From contig NC_052509.1 of assembly GCF_014356525.2 (NCBI RefSeq), positions 30,049,936 through 30,113,935 on the forward strand: a stretch of DNA of 64,000 bases, given 5' to 3'. Of this stretch, positions 35,103 to 47,060 are shown piece after piece (the stretch's first letter is position 1; each line of letters opens with the position of its first letter). The notes beneath the pieces were generated by a model. That model saw nothing but the letters and a program-made list of their open reading frames with translations. It made no database searches and was not told where the DNA came from. A program made the position numbers and the translations under genes. The DNA comes from Nilaparvata lugens. Lineage: Eukaryota; Arthropoda; Insecta; Hemiptera; Delphacidae.

Positions 35103-36622
35103 TTTCTAGTTTTCTTCTCGATACTCTTACTCTTTCCTTCCAAGCTGTCAAGTCGTCCAGAAAGAATATTTAAACTGTTCAAAATTTCCTGCAAAACCTT
35201 ATTGACTTCAACTGGTTGTTGTTGTTGTTGCTTTGGTTGGCTCTCCTGTTGTAGGCTTGGAGTGGGTTTCGTTACTTGGGAATAGGATATATCTCCAGTG
35301 TACTTTTTTGAAGTGAAGTTTCTCTGTTTAGTTGTATGTGGTACTTCGCTACTTCTTTTAACTAGGTTTTCTTTTTCAGTTCTTCTTCTCTGAAGTTCTT
35401 TAGCGATGAGACAACCTCTGTAGTTAGCTGGGTGAGCCTCAGCACAATTGAAACATTTGGCTGGGGTTTCTTTAGCCTTAGTACACGAAATAGTCCAGTG
35501 TTTTCCAGCACACTTCACACACACAGGTTCATGTTGACAGTATGTCTGTGTATGACCAAACCGTTGACAACGTTTACACTGTGGAATCATTTTATTACTT
35601 CTAATTGATTCCATTTTCACTTTCATGTAGCAAATATGTTTAATTTCAAATATTCTTCTGTATTCTGTATCTTCTGTATTCTTGAATGTTAACATGAACA
35701 TTGGAAGTCTGATAATGTGTTCTTTTCCATCTTTCTTCACTTTTTTCATTTTGTTGACAGCACTGATTATTAGAGAGCCTCTGCTTAGAAGATCGTTCTT
35801 TATATCCTGTGGATCGCATGATGGATGAAGCTCTTTAGCCATGACACGAATTGTACGAGTTTGTTTATTTTCGTACGTGTGCCATTCATATTTAGCTTCA
35901 TTCAACATCTTAGTTAAATCTCTGTATTCTTGTTCTGTTTCAACATTCAATTTTAGCTGGTTGTTGTTCATCATGTTGGCACTGAAATTGAGATTTTTCG
36001 ATTTCAATGCCTCTTTAATTTTCGAATACTCTTGTATATTGCTTAATATGACTGGTGGTGGCTTGTTTCTCTTTTCTGTCGGTTTCATACTTGTAGAATC
36101 AGTTGCAGGCTTTATTTTTTCTGGTGAGTCACGGATTTTTCTCTTCTTTTGTTTAGGGAGAATCCATGCAGTCTCTGATGCTACCATTTTCTCTTCTTCC
36201 TCCCAATTCGGTGGTGAATAACTTTTATTGCTACTTCTAGAAGATGCTGGTTGCATTGTATGTGAAGCTGAAGATTGAAGATTCTGTGTGGTTGTAGATG
36301 CTGATGAAAATATCTCTTTCAGCTGATTTATCTCCAACCGTGCTCTCTCCAACTCCTTTCCCAGTTTATGCATTCTTTCTCTCTCTTCACTCTGTTGGAA
36401 AGTGACTTCTTTCCATGCATTGTACAAAAACTGCTCCGTTGCAGTTTTTAGTTGGTTCGTTTTTAGAAACGATTCTGAGGAAGTGTTGACGTTTCCAGTC
36501 ATTGACGCTGGTTCAACGCTCCCAGCCGGTGTTAGTTGACTCATAGTTGCGTCGTCCTCTGTTTCCTCCTCCTCTTCGAACTCTGGCAGTAGGAAGGTTG
36601 GCAATCTTTTGGGAGTCGACAT
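35099..36622 (-). CDS. Jockey-type LINE ORF1 (gag-like nucleic-acid-binding protein)
   Basis: 507 residues, uninterrupted. The N-terminus is acidic (LPEFEEEEETEDD), then comes a coiled coil (about 75-110), a basic/Pro linker, an RRM/PRE_C2HC-type domain (about 190-340, with TRTIRVMAKELH), and three CCHC knuckles: CKRCQRFGHTQTYC, CVKCAGKHWTISC and CFNCAEAHPANYRGC. A Gln-rich stretch and a Lys-rich end follow. Such proteins coat the LINE RNA and aid nuclear delivery. Intactness beside a decayed ORF2 could be chance or selection; the window cannot decide. Confidence 0.85.
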   Translation of the reverse strand: MSTPKRLPTFLLPEFEEEEETEDDATMSQLTPAGSVEPASMTGNVNTSSESFLKTNQLKTATEQFLYNAWKEVTFQQSEERERMHKLGKELERARLEINQLKEIFSSASTTTQNLQSSASHTMQPASSRSSNKSYSPPNWEEEEKMVASETAWILPKQKKRKIRDSPEKIKPATDSTSMKPTEKRNKPPPVILSNIQEYSKIKEALKSKNLNFSANMMNNNQLKLNVETEQEYRDLTKMLNEAKYEWHTYENKQTRTIRVMAKELHPSCDPQDIKNDLLSRGSLIISAVNKMKKVKKDGKEHIIRLPMFMLTFKNTEDTEYRRIFEIKHICYMKVKMESIRSNKMIPQCKRCQRFGHTQTYCQHEPVCVKCAGKHWTISCTKAKETPAKCFNCAEAHPANYRGCLIAKELQRRRTEKENLVKRSSEVPHTTKQRNFTSKKYTGDISYSQVTKPTPSLQQESQPKQQQQQPVEVNKVLQEILNSLNILSGRLDSLEGKSKSIEKKTRK

Positions 36623-36990
36623 TCCTCACATTCTTTACATTCCTTAGCCGGACTAGATGATAATTCAGCACTGAACTGATTTTTCGGCGCAGGGCATCGA
36701 ACTCGCGCACAACAATCAAAACACTGAACTCAGCACTATTGCATACACTATTTCAACTACTCTCACTAAAAAAAAAATCTACGTCTGCTCGCTACGACTG
36801 CTCGATCGATACTGGTGGAATACGTGAGCAAAGTTCCTCTGCTGCACTCAAGAAGCCATTCCGCCTTCGCCCTTTGGCTCGGCGTGAACGTTTCTTTCGA
36901 TGCATCAAACTATCACTTTGAGCACTAGTTGCACAAATAACTATTTGCGGTTGAATGACCCAGAGGGCTTTCTACTACAACTGCCGGAAC

Positions 36991-37572
36991 TATTACTAGA
37001 CATAACTTACGTACTTTTAATAAACAAAGAAACACTAGATTTCAAATGATTAAGCATTGTTTAAGCAGTGTTTCGTTTTCAATTGTAAGGATTGAACGAA
37101 GAATGTCACTGTAAACAAAGCGTCCAATGAGCAGTGTTACCAACCTTACAGAGCTCAATAACTATCGTAGAGGCCGCTCAAATTTATCAAATAGGCGACA
37201 GTTGACGGAGTGGGGGATGTCTGCCGGGTGTGTCCAAGTATATGAGAGAGGAGTGCTAGACAGACGAGTCCAGTTCTTCAGTTATTATTTGGGATTGGGA
37301 ATAAAAATAAATAAGTAATGGGAGTATGCACAAGGGTCTCTCTCACCTTACGGTATATGATTTACCCTTATTCCTTTCGAGTACGCCTACAATTTGGCAA
37401 TTAACTTTTAAACTCTATGTAGTCTCCTTCTAATTCTAATACTGAACATTGGAGAGTGCTCAGGCGTCCCCTTTTGTTGGCGCATTACGCGACCGCGTAC
37501 TTTGCTTACACCTTAATCCGGCCCTGTCTATAAATCAATAACATAACTAAAGTAAATATTAAAGGGAAACTA
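36991..37572. other. unassigned; possible tail of a dispersed repeat
   Basis: No gene. 37440-37530 (GGCGCATTACGCGACCGCGT, then TTAATCCGGCCCTG) looks like the end of a repeat family and abuts the next LINE fragment. Confidence 0.3.
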
Positions 37573-38437
37573 TTGTTATTCGCCGATGACACTCTTTTAG
37601 TGTCTGGGAGCTCTTGGGACAAAGTCTATGAACAGGCCTCCTCAGACGTACTAAAAGTTAAAAGGTGGTTTGACCAGAACACCCAATCCTTGAATGTCAG
37701 AAAAACCAAGTTTCTGCCTATATACTTCAGACAAGATGGCGATCCTGGGCTGAGAAGGCTTGCAGTTGCAATACACTCCTGTGGTGATCTGCGGTCGGCC
37801 GCCTGCGGCTGTGACGAGGTTGGGTGTGTGGAGCAGTATTGCTACTTGGGAATAACAATTGATCACAAAATGAGTTGGTCCCCACACATTGTCAATGTTA
37901 AACGGAAGTTGAAAAAAATATTGTATGCCTTCTCACAGCTTGCATGGTTGCTGGCTGCGGATCAGTGCAGGAGTGTGTATCTTGCGTATGTTCAGTCGCT
38001 GCTTCAATATGGTATAGTGGCGTGGGGCGGGCGGCTGAACTTGAGCCTCTGGCTGTCACACAGAGAGCGCTTATAAAAATTATTCTAAATAAACCAGTCA
38101 GATATTCGTCAGACCAGCTCTTTTCTGATTTCCAAGTTCTGGATATCCGCCAGCTTCACTTGAAATCTATCCTCACATTCATAAAGACAAATAAAACTTA
38201 AATCTTTACAAACTTACAACATGATTATCCAACCAGACACCCAATAAATTACGGATATAACTTTCCCAGATCAGCCTCAACGTCACTGAACAGTTACCCC
38301 TTCCTACTTGCCCATTTGATTTATTGAAACCTTCCACAAACAATCATAGATGCAGGAGAACTTGGTGCTGCCACCTACAAAAAGAGAGTAGGTTTTTGGC
38401 TCCGCTCAATCGGCCCGGCGGCCGCCGCGGCGCTGCT
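37573..38437 (+). pseudogene. LINE reverse transcriptase, C-terminal fragment
   Basis: Begins abruptly at the catalytic box LFADDTLLVSG (FADD at 37579-37590), then YCYLGITIDHKMSWSPHI and LLQYGIVAWGG. One frameshift at about 38035 leads to LIKIILNKPVRYSSDQLFSD, with a tail to about 38437 in changing frames. The VR/PRYSSDQLF block matches the end of the helicase-bearing LINE at 63.45 kb, so both belong to one clade. Everything 5' of FADD is missing (5' truncation). Confidence 0.8.
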
Positions 38438-38829
38438 GGGTTCGCCATATAGGTGACACAAAGCAATTGGCACATATTCATCCACAAACCTCACTAGATT
38501 GTGATTTTGTGTTTCAAGCCCTTCATGCCTCACCTGAGCTTCTTTTATTTATTATTATTTATCTTCTGCTTTTAGATTCCACTTTCTATAATGTTGTTAA
38601 ATCGTTAGTTCAGATAGCTCACCAGAAGATGAAGTGTTCTGAGTCGGGTACTTGTGCTATGTCAATCGTCTAAACTTGAATTAATATAAGTTATTGATTG
38701 TAGTTTTTATACTAGTGTTACCTGTATAATAGATTAGGTTCTCTTTCCCCACGCACGGATCAGCAGTCCATGTGGGGAATTAATTATTCCATGATTATTC
38801 TATTTTATTTTGTTAGTGTTTTATATCGC
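38438..38829. other. unassigned; probable 3' UTR of the LINE fragment
   Basis: No gene seen. Confidence 0.3.
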
Positions 38830-38978
38830 TTAAGCTGGTTTACACCGAAGTTATTGACAAATTGTTGATAACTTAATCCCTATCGATTAATAGATAATTG
38901 AACGGAACTTGACTAACACATATGATGTTCATCAAATGTTTACATTTTGTTAATAACTTTGGTGTAAACACAGCTTAA
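38830..38978. mobile_element. MITE, 149 bp including TTAA ends
   Basis: TTAAGCTGGTTTACACCGAA at the left mirrors TTTGGTGTAAACACAGCTTAA at the right, with arms of about 30 bp extending through AAGTTATTGACAAA / TTTGTTAATAACTT. TTAA borders both ends, fitting a TTAA (piggyBac-like) or TWA (Harbinger-like) target duplication. No coding capacity. Confidence 0.75.
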
Positions 38979-39557
38979 CTCTTCGTTTCACTTATTCAAA
39001 AGTGTTAAAGCAGCTAATCCACTGATTCTTTCTTCCATGGAAGTCCATTTATATTATTATAAGAGTCCATTCATAATAATTAGTCCAACATTTAATGTGG
39101 CAGATTTCTCATGTCCTGAACTTTACCACCATAAATATTGAAGTGGGAATTTTTAAGTGGACATTTTAATGTTAATTTGAATAATTCTGAATAGAGTTCA
39201 TTCAATCACTTTGATTATTGACTATCATTTTATGATTTCTTTCTTTAATCTTAGATTGAAACCAAAAGCTTAGGAATGAAAATTAACATGTAACTTGATT
39301 CAATTTCTATCTAAATTGAGAACTTTAGTATTTACTTGTGATTGTAAGTGTATTTAGTATTTACATGTGAGTGTCTTGTGTCATGTAATGACATCAATAT
39401 CGGGGACCCAGCTTCGCTCTGGAGTACAAAAGCATAAAACATTTATTACGAAAGAAGAAATTATAATATCATTCATAGTTCATACAGACATGTTCCATCT
39501 AATCACAGTAAATTGAGATTAATTCCCAGAGGAATGCAAAAATTCCCTCACAAAGTC
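38979..39557. other. unassigned AT-rich stretch
   Basis: No gene. GGGGACCCAGCTTCGCTCTG at about 39402-39421 resembles a terminal box of a dispersed element whose other end may be the AATTGCTCG tail near 40050. Confidence 0.3.
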
Positions 39558-39692
39558 CCGGTTGCACAAAAGCCGGTTACATTTTAATCCTGATTAATTT
39601 CACGTGAACCAAATCAGAGAAGACCATTTCAAGAAGATGGATCCACTGGAATTTATCAGGATTGAAAATAATCCGGCTTTTTTTGCAACCGG
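39558..39692. mobile_element. MITE, about 135 bp, nearly fully palindromic
   Basis: CCGGTTGCACAAAAGCCGG at the left mirrors CCGGCTTTTTTTGCAACCGG at the right; mirrored similarity continues inward (TTAATCCTGAT / ATCAGGATTGAAAATAA). It belongs to the same family as 40168-40315. Confidence 0.75.
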
Positions 39693-39889
39693 CACTAAGT
39701 ACCTGATTGAATTATTACAAAAAATCAACAGCAGAGTCATAATTTTGACACAGTCCCACACACATGAACTTGCTCACTCACTTCCATCATCAATAGACGA
39801 CAAAATAATTATTATCAGCTGTTTTTCCAAGGATGAATAATAATTATCCTTCCAATGTCCTTCAGCAAGTTTTCCCAGGGATGAGACCT

Positions 39890-40072
39890 AGTGCAATCGA
39901 GTTTTTATATTATAAACCTACTATGCTCTGAATCTCGTGAGAATCGTTAGAGCCGTTCTCGAGATCCGGTGAAATACAAACAAAGGCCTACACATAAACA
40001 TCTAAATAAATCTAAACATCCAAACATCTGAACATCTAAACAAATAAACATAAATTGCTCGTTTAATAGTAT
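39890..40072 (+). repeat. dispersed repeat end, copy 1
   Basis: Runs TTTCCCAGGGATGAGACC, then GAGCCGTTCTCGAGATCCG, then AAATTGCTCGTTTAATAGTATAGG. The same series in weaker form is at 40680-40853. Probably the 3' end of a non-autonomous element family. Confidence 0.55.
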
Positions 40073-40167
40073 AGGATGAAAAGAAATAGGACCGACCAGC
40101 TGATGGAATATTATGTTTTTTTTTCGATATAGTTTTTAGCTGATTTTGAAACATGAAAATATCAGGT

Positions 40168-40315
40168 CCAGTAGCTCAAAAGCCTGTTTAATTTCAATCA
40201 TGATCAGATTCCATGAGAACTAATCAGAGCAGAGGTTTTTTAATAGAAGGCTTCTCTGATTGGTTCTCGTGGTATTTAGTCCGGATCAGGAATTAACAGA
40301 CAGGACAACTACTGG
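40168..40315. mobile_element. MITE, about 148 bp, same family as 39558-39692
   Basis: CCAGTAGCTCAAAAGCCTG at the left mirrors CAGGACAACTACTGG at the right. The inner GATCAGATTCCATGAGAACTAATCAGAG parallels GATTAATTTCACGTGAACCAAATCAGAG in the other copy. Confidence 0.6.
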
Positions 40316-40679
40316 CTCTCTCATGGCCATGACTGCGTAGAAACATAGAGCAACAGACGAGGAACCAATACAACTGAAGCTGAAGAAATTAGTCGCATTT
40401 CTATCACCTTACAATAAACATCAATTAACTACCATATGTTTGGAGAGATCGATTCTAAATTTATTTTGCTATCATCCGGTCACTTTCTGTAGCTATTCTT
40501 TCAGATGTTCCATGAATACTGCAATGTTTTGAAATAAGATCGCTGAATTTGGTAACTCAACTACAGCTATTATAATTTTTTTCACATGCTCACACTTTCT
40601 TTCTCATGTTTTCAACAGAGTATGGAAACTTTTTTTGATCAGCTGCTACTTGAGAGATCAATACTCCTTTCTGAAAGAG

Positions 40680-40853
40680 CTTCAGCGATTTTTCCCAGAG
40701 TTGAGACCTGTTCCAAAATGATTTTTTTTTTCGCAAACGTACTCTATTCCTGATTTAATAAAAAATGTTAGAGGCGTTTTCAAGATCCGTCAGACATACA
40801 TACATATCCGCAAACACACATATTTAAACAGAAATTGTTCGCTTAGTATAATT
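40680..40853 (+). repeat. dispersed repeat end, copy 2
   Basis: Diverged counterpart of 39890-40072 (TTTCCCAGAGTTGAGACC, GGCGTTTTCAAGATCCG, AAATTGTTCGCTTAGTATA). Confidence 0.5.
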
Positions 40854-42135
40854 GACTTCAATGATTATGATTTAATTTAAAGAGAGCTTATTTCACATAA
40901 TAATAACAACGGGTATAAAAAGCGAAAATGTCAAACATAATTGAAATCGGAACTAATAACAGCTGGCATAAAAAGCAAAAATATTTTGAAATCGAAACAG
41001 TAGCTATCATTCTATCTCCATCTGATCTAATGTAAACAAATTATAGTAAGATTGACATCAATGTGTCAGCATTATTTGAATGGAGAGCATTGATGCTATT
41101 AATGAGGTTGCGGCACACCTCTCCTACTTTCTTCAAGAGTTGAAGAGGAATGCGCTTTTCCGAACCTAGTTCTTTCACAATACCGGGTGTAATTGACCCA
41201 AACACTTACCATAAGGTATTTAGTACCATAAGTACCATTTAGGTACTTCTGAAACGTTCCATTCAGTTCGGGAAAATGATTCTCATTGTTATATAATGTA
41301 ATAAAAATGATGTGGGAGGTTTGGTAAGACAAACAACTATTGATTCCAATAATAGTCTTTATTCTACTGGCGTCTTTAGCCCAAAGTACAAGAATGATTT
41401 TGCATTGAAATTGCATTATATTCCATCATTTAAGATCTTAATACTACATTTACAAAGGAGAAGTGACTCATAGAAAACTAACTGGACCCTTATAACTACT
41501 AATGAAATGAATATAAAATAAAATAGGTTTCATACCCAAATTTCATGCCCCAAACAATATTGATGTTTCCTTTACCAGCTCTCAAACAAGAAGGATGAGC
41601 CATGAAAAACCCTCCAAAAAGACATTCTAACCTCAAAATTGAATAAAACATATTATGACAAATGATTAATTCTTATAATTCTGATTAAGATAAAGTGAAT
41701 TATAATCCATTGTGAATATTTTTATATTAGTTTTTTGGTTTAAGTTTGCAATAAAGAATGAATTAATTCAGTTGCATTTCATATATATACTCAATATTTG
41801 TGCAGTTGCAGTTTATACTTATAATGTTTTTGGTTTTGCTATATTATTAATATTATTTAGTCCTATTTTAATTTGTTTTAATAAATATTCAATTATAGTA
41901 ACATTAATTACATTATTTCAATTCATTGCACTCAACTTGTAAAGTTATTGAGTGGCGCGCGGTTTGAATGTTCACATTACAAGGTATACTGACAGATTCA
42001 AGTGAATATCAACGAACTGTTATGCATATTCTCCAATATTTTTATCGAAAGCTACCTTCTATTTTCTTTGGTAACACAACTAATGTTTGGGAATAATTAT
42101 TGATTCATGGGAAAAGCGCCTTACTTCAATGGAAA
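40854..42135. other. unassigned AT-rich stretch
   Basis: No gene recognised. Short ORFs at 41099-41416 (minus) and 41712-41942 (plus, hydrophobic) lack motifs and have AT-driven composition. Confidence 0.4.
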
Positions 42136-42623
42136 ATATTTTTTCGCCCCACCTGGATGTAATGAGCTGGTTTTCGTGCGTCATATGGAGGCCGAAAGTA
42201 ATTGCTTTCTGACCAGGCCGGTAAAAGTTTTACGGCCCTAGGGCTGTAAAATAACCTTGAAGTCAGCTGATTCTGATTTGATGTGAACGTGTTAACAACA
42301 TAGTTCATGAAACGGGATCAGTTTATGCTTCTAGAGTTGAATAAAAGTATTTTGCAATAAGATACTATCATTTTATTTGGATGAATGAAATACAAATAAG
42401 ATATCATAAACTATTCAAATTCAATTTTCAGAGTATAATAGAATCCTATCGGCCTACGGCCTCGGACTTGAAAACCGATTTCGAGCCGGAAAAGTCTCAT
42501 TTTCGGCCCTAGGTGCGAAATATACTATTTCGCCCCACTTGGATGCAATGAGCTGGTTTTCGTGCGTCATATGGAGGCCAAAAGTGATTGTTTTCTGACC
42601 AGGCCGGTAAAAGTTTTCGCAGT
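42136..42623. repeat. local direct duplication of about 95 bp, 386 bp apart
   Basis: CGCCCCACCTGGATGTAATG at 42145 and CGCCCCACTTGGATGCAATG at 42531 both continue through AGCTGGTTTTCGTGCGTCAT, ATGGAGGCC and CTGACCAGGCCGGTAAAAG. The sequence between includes inverted GGCCCTAGG words. Confidence 0.8.
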
Positions 42624-44012
42624 GGCTACAGTTACGGTAACCGTAGCTCCAGTTAGCGTTCCGGTAAAGTTATGACTTCGTTTGCGCATGCGCCAACAAA
42701 CTTCGTTTGTCACAGCACTCATTACCGGAGCTTACCTAGTCTAAATACAGCATTGTAATGCTCTATTATACATCCATATACTGTGCCGTGCTATGAATTT
42801 AGAAAGTTAATTTGGAATTTAGAATTTAGAAGCACACACAATATAACTTAATAAAGGGGATGCTTGATAAACATACCTAGTGCTAGAGAACGGGAAACCA
42901 GAAATGACAAGAGAGACAACGGAATAGAGAGAAGATATCAAATGTATTATCACCTCTTACAGTTAAATTCAACAGTTAATAAAACAAAATGAAGTTACAT
43001 CATGAAAACCGAAAATAAAATTACTAAATTTAGAAAGTTATCTTTGATATAGATAATTCGGTAATAACCTACTGTGTCTGCTTTACATTGAAACGTTTTA
43101 GATTGAATCATAAGAAGCTTAAAATACTCCAATTTTAGAAAGAAGAAATGAAAGTTATCATAGATATTGCTTAGAAGTTAATCATAAATAACAATAGATA
43201 TTTTAAGAAAAGATCCACATAAAATTCAGAAAACCCTTAGCACATTTAGAAACTTTTAAAACACTATCAAAATACTACCAAATGTTAATAATATCCATTC
43301 TGTATCTTTATAATTATTATGAAAGCAGCAGAGACAAAATATTCCTCAAGTATCACATCACGGAATACTACATAGGAAGACTATTCAAAATATGTGATAT
43401 CAAAACAAATTTAGAAAAGCTAGGGTCCTTGAAACTTCTATTCGATCCCCCACAACTTTAAGACTATTAAAAAGAGAAAGAGATTAAGAAAAATTATTTT
43501 AAAACATTAATTTATCAATAAGGGACCTTTAAACATTTCATAAATACTAATTCAACTTTTAGTAGTTTAAAAGATTATAAAATATAAATTTAAAGAAAAC
43601 TGAAATTCCCAGCTGGATCCTTACAGAGAAAATATGGCCTCACATTTCAATGTAAACATACAACCGAAAATCTATTACTCAAACCAAATTAATAAAATCA
43701 GTAAACTATCCATCCCCAATAATATCTCAAAATTACGATTTAACAAAAAGTCTAATTCCGCACGTTTTACATCCCTCCCTTTTTGAAAGTCTATAATTAA
43801 CTTACTAAAAACCATTCTGTCACATCCGGAGTTCCTGGGACGTTCGTTTAATTTGGAAAAAAGTTGTTACGTCAAAGCTGTTTCTTCAATTTGAATCTAG
43901 GCTCGGTGATCGAGCTCTACATGTCCAGATGGACAGGAGACAGCATACCCCAAGCTTCTAGGACTGCCATCGATTCAGAGGCATCTCAGCGACTTAAAGA
44001 CACACATTCATG
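42624..44012. other. unassigned AT-rich stretch
   Basis: No gene, repeat or element end recognised. Confidence 0.4.
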
Positions 44013-44078
44013 AACCCGTAAATTGATGGACTCGTACATTGATGGACCCATACTTTGATGGACCCGTACTTTGACCGA
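44013..44078. repeat. minisatellite, four units of about 16 bp
   Basis: Four successive versions of GACCCGTACTTTGATG (AACCCGTAAATTGATG, GACTCGTACATTGATG, GACCCATACTTTGATG, GACCCGTACTTTGACC). Confidence 0.85.
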
Positions 44079-44732
44079 TGTTAGAATAAAAAATATAAAC
44101 TAGGATAAAACAAATTAACTCAACTTCAGTTATATCATAAAGTCAACCTACTTTAGGTTATATAAAACTCAAATCGATACTTATTACTTTAAAACACAAA
44201 TAGACATTACCTGCTACTTCAATATCTTGATTTAATAGAAAAAAAATTATTTGTAATCAGGGTCATGCACTTTATACAAAGAGATGAGTTCGTAGTATTC
44301 CATAATACCAAACTTTAATTCACTAGTTGATTGAACAACTTTCCATAACAAGGTCTTTCGAGTATTGTTGCCAGTTTGTTCAGTCAGTTCTCTTACATAA
44401 ATTACATATATAGTATAATTTAAAAAAATTAATTACATGATAGGTGTTTCCTTGAGAATCAAGAAAGCATTTCATTAGAATCAACAAACAAATAAAATCT
44501 ATAACACATAATACCGTCATGTAAATTCAGGTTAATAGCTTCGTCTTCAAAAATAATTAAAAATCTCAATTCCTTCTAATAGTTACTCTAAATTTCTACA
44601 AAACATATACCATATTGATGAAGATCTTATTTATAACATGAGATAGAGGTGTTGAAATGTATTCGGCTATGTGTTTTAAAGTCATGTTATTTATGCCATC
44701 AAGACCAGGATTAGAACTATTTTTTTAAATTT
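44079..44732. other. unassigned AT-rich stretch
   Basis: No gene recognised; the last 50 bp may belong to the adjoining LINE fragment. Confidence 0.4.
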
Positions 44733-45848
44733 TCAATTATTTTTTTCTATATCAGATGAGCAAACTGGATTAATGAACCAAGAATTTTGAAAATGGTGAT
44801 CGTATTTTTCGAACTGCAATTCAATTTTTCCATTAGTTATTTTGATATTCTGAGCATGTTTCATTCCAACAGAGGCAAAATGGTCATTTAATGTGTTTGC
44901 ATCAATGGTAATATTATCTCTGCCTGTGGTTATTTCATCAATGATCTCATTTATACACTTCCAAAGATTCTTGGGGTTATTATTGTGTTTATTAATTTGA
45001 TTTTTATAATAATGTGTTTTAGCAGTTGTAATTACTTTATTCAATATTACCCTGTAATTTTTCAAATCTTGTTTTAATCTTATATTGAAAGGCTCTTTCT
45101 TAATTTTCATATACATTTTATCTTTGGTATTGATCGATTTTATCAATCCGGGAACTATCCAAGGTTTTAGGGGTCTATTTTTATGAGTAACCGTTTCTAC
45201 CTGAGTTGATTTCTCAATATGTTTATTAAGCGTATTTATGAAATATTCAACCATTTATCATTAACATCATCAAAAACATCCTCCATGATAGCACTCCACT
45301 TTTCCTCAGCCATAGCCTGCCTTAAAATGTCATAATTTATTTTCTTAATGTTTACTGGGGCAATAATGTCACTAACAAAACAGTCTACATACCCCAAGTG
45401 GAGAGAAACCGAGAAGTGATCTGTAATATGAGTCTTCAATATATGGCCTATTTTACATTTTAATTTCTTATCATTGTTTCTCAGAAAAATATGAAGAAGA
45501 CAGGAGACGGAAGTCTCTGTTACTCTCGTATTTCCATTTATGTAAGATTTAAACCCGTTTCCACTAAAAATATCAACATACTCAATAATAAGCTGATTAC
45601 TCAAACTCATATTCAAGTATGTTGATATCGCCTGCAAAACAGACGTCAATATCTTTTGGAATTGATGTTATATAATTATCTAAACTAGATAAAAATCTCG
45701 GCACATTACCACTAGGAGATCTATAGATACCAATAAATTTAAGAGTTTTACCACTAATCGTTTCGATATCAAGACATATTGAATTGCATTCATCAATCTC
45801 ACAGTTCAATGAAGAAAAGTCGAAAGAATCTTTCACATATATACACAA
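44733..45848 (-). pseudogene. LINE ORF2 fragment: endonuclease and linker
   Basis: Three overlapping minus frames: 45848-45597 (VKDSFDFSS, FIGIYRSPSGN, CFAGDINI), 45649-45236 (CLLHIF, THITDHFSVSLHLG; catalytic DH retained) and 45254-44733 (NRPLKPWIVPGLIKSI linker up to the region just before RT). Two frameshifts are implied. The RT domain does not follow; instead RT sequence of the same general kind lies on the far (5') side at 45870-47060. Confidence 0.75.
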
Positions 45849-45869
45849 ACTATCGCACTTATTCAGTTA

Positions 45870-47060
45870 AGAACTTCTATTAACTACTATATACAGAAAT
45901 ATGTTGTGGAGGTAATGCTCTTTTATGAAAGGAATATAATGGAGAAGAACTTTCTCTTCTAGTACTGTTGCACATTATACGAATTATATTATTCTGAGTT
46001 GCTCTCAGCTTTTCAAGGTAACTCTCACAAGCACCCCCCCCACATGGCCATGTAAAGGTGGCTCTAGTAAATCATTGATAAAGATCAGGAACAAAGTGGC
46101 CGATAACACTGATCCCTGAGGGACACCTGTTCTGATAACGAGTGGTGAACTAAACTGATCCTTATCTTTGACTTTTTGTATTCTGTTGCTAAGAAAACTA
46201 TTGAACCACTTGTTCCTCTTATGCCCACTGCATCCAGTTTAGCTAATAATATTTTGTGGTCTACTAGGCCTAAGTCGAACGCGGTTTTGAAATCAATGTT
46301 GAGTCCAGTTTTGCATAATTTGAGAGTCCATAATTTGCATTGAAACTATCATAGATTTTTTCAGTTACTGAAATAAGGGCGTTCTCCCTTCCAATTCCTT
46401 TTCTGAAACCAATCTAGAAACGACTAAAAAAGCCTATTTTGTCTAGATATAAAACTAATCTGCTCCTCATAAGCTTTTCGAATATTTTTGAAAAAAAAAA
46501 ACAGATAATAAACTGATTGGTCGAATGTTTTCAAGTTCCAATGAAGAATGGTTTTTTAAAAATTGGTATTACTGTACTTATTTTTAATCTATCTGGGAAT
46601 ATTCCATTTTGGAAACTTAAGTTAATTATATGAACCAATACTTGAGCTATTGATTCAGCTATATTTTTAATGAGACTCACGGAAATTTTATCGTGTCCTG
46701 TTGATTTTTTATCTTTTAAACCTCTTATTACTGATAAGACCTAATGGACAGTAGTATGATAAATAAACATGGATTGACACAGTTAACGGCTTCTACATTG
46801 CAGGTTTGGAAGTGATAAAGATGGTGTAGGTGTGGGCTGATTCAGGCTACTCTGTACTTGAACTGAGATAAGCTGGCTTTTAATTGCCTCAGCTATCAGT
46901 ATCGGATCATCTAAGATTTTTCCATTGTTTGATTCAATCTTATCGACTGATCTCTAACTCAACTTTCCTAATGCACTATTAATAACTTTCCAACATTGTG
47001 AGGAGTATCCATTTCAACTCTGAATTTTGTTAGCAAAAAATCATTTTTTACTGCATCAAT
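45870..47060 (-). pseudogene. LINE reverse transcriptase fragment with the catalytic box deleted
   Basis: On the minus strand from about 47060: linker VINSALGKLS and NNGKILDDPILIAEAI; RT start KKSTGHDKISVSLIKNI and FQNGIFPDRLKISTVIPIF (about 46745-46570); FKTAFDL with LVDHKILLAKLDA (about 46290-46240); TGVPQGSVLSATLFLIFIND (about 46125-46070). The sequence then jumps directly to a C-terminal GGC..SYLEKLRATQNNIIRIMC block (46050-45890). The YADD-bearing segment between is missing, and stops and frameshifts occur throughout. Dead copy. Confidence 0.75.

Larger units (their letters stand above)
32459..36990 (-). mobile_element. Jockey-type LINE, near full length, decayed ORF2
   Basis: ORF1 (gag) and ORF2 (endonuclease-RT) stand in LINE order on the minus strand. 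A T-run on the plus strand at 32459-32468 is the likely poly(A) 3' end. The ORF1 start at 36622 leaves up to about 370 bp for a 5' UTR. ORF1 is intact; ORF2 carries several stops and frameshifts. Confidence 0.8.

Noticed and set aside
36739..36921. 60-codon ORF upstream of the Jockey-type LINE
   Set aside because: Lies in the presumed 5' UTR on the opposite strand; no recognisable features.
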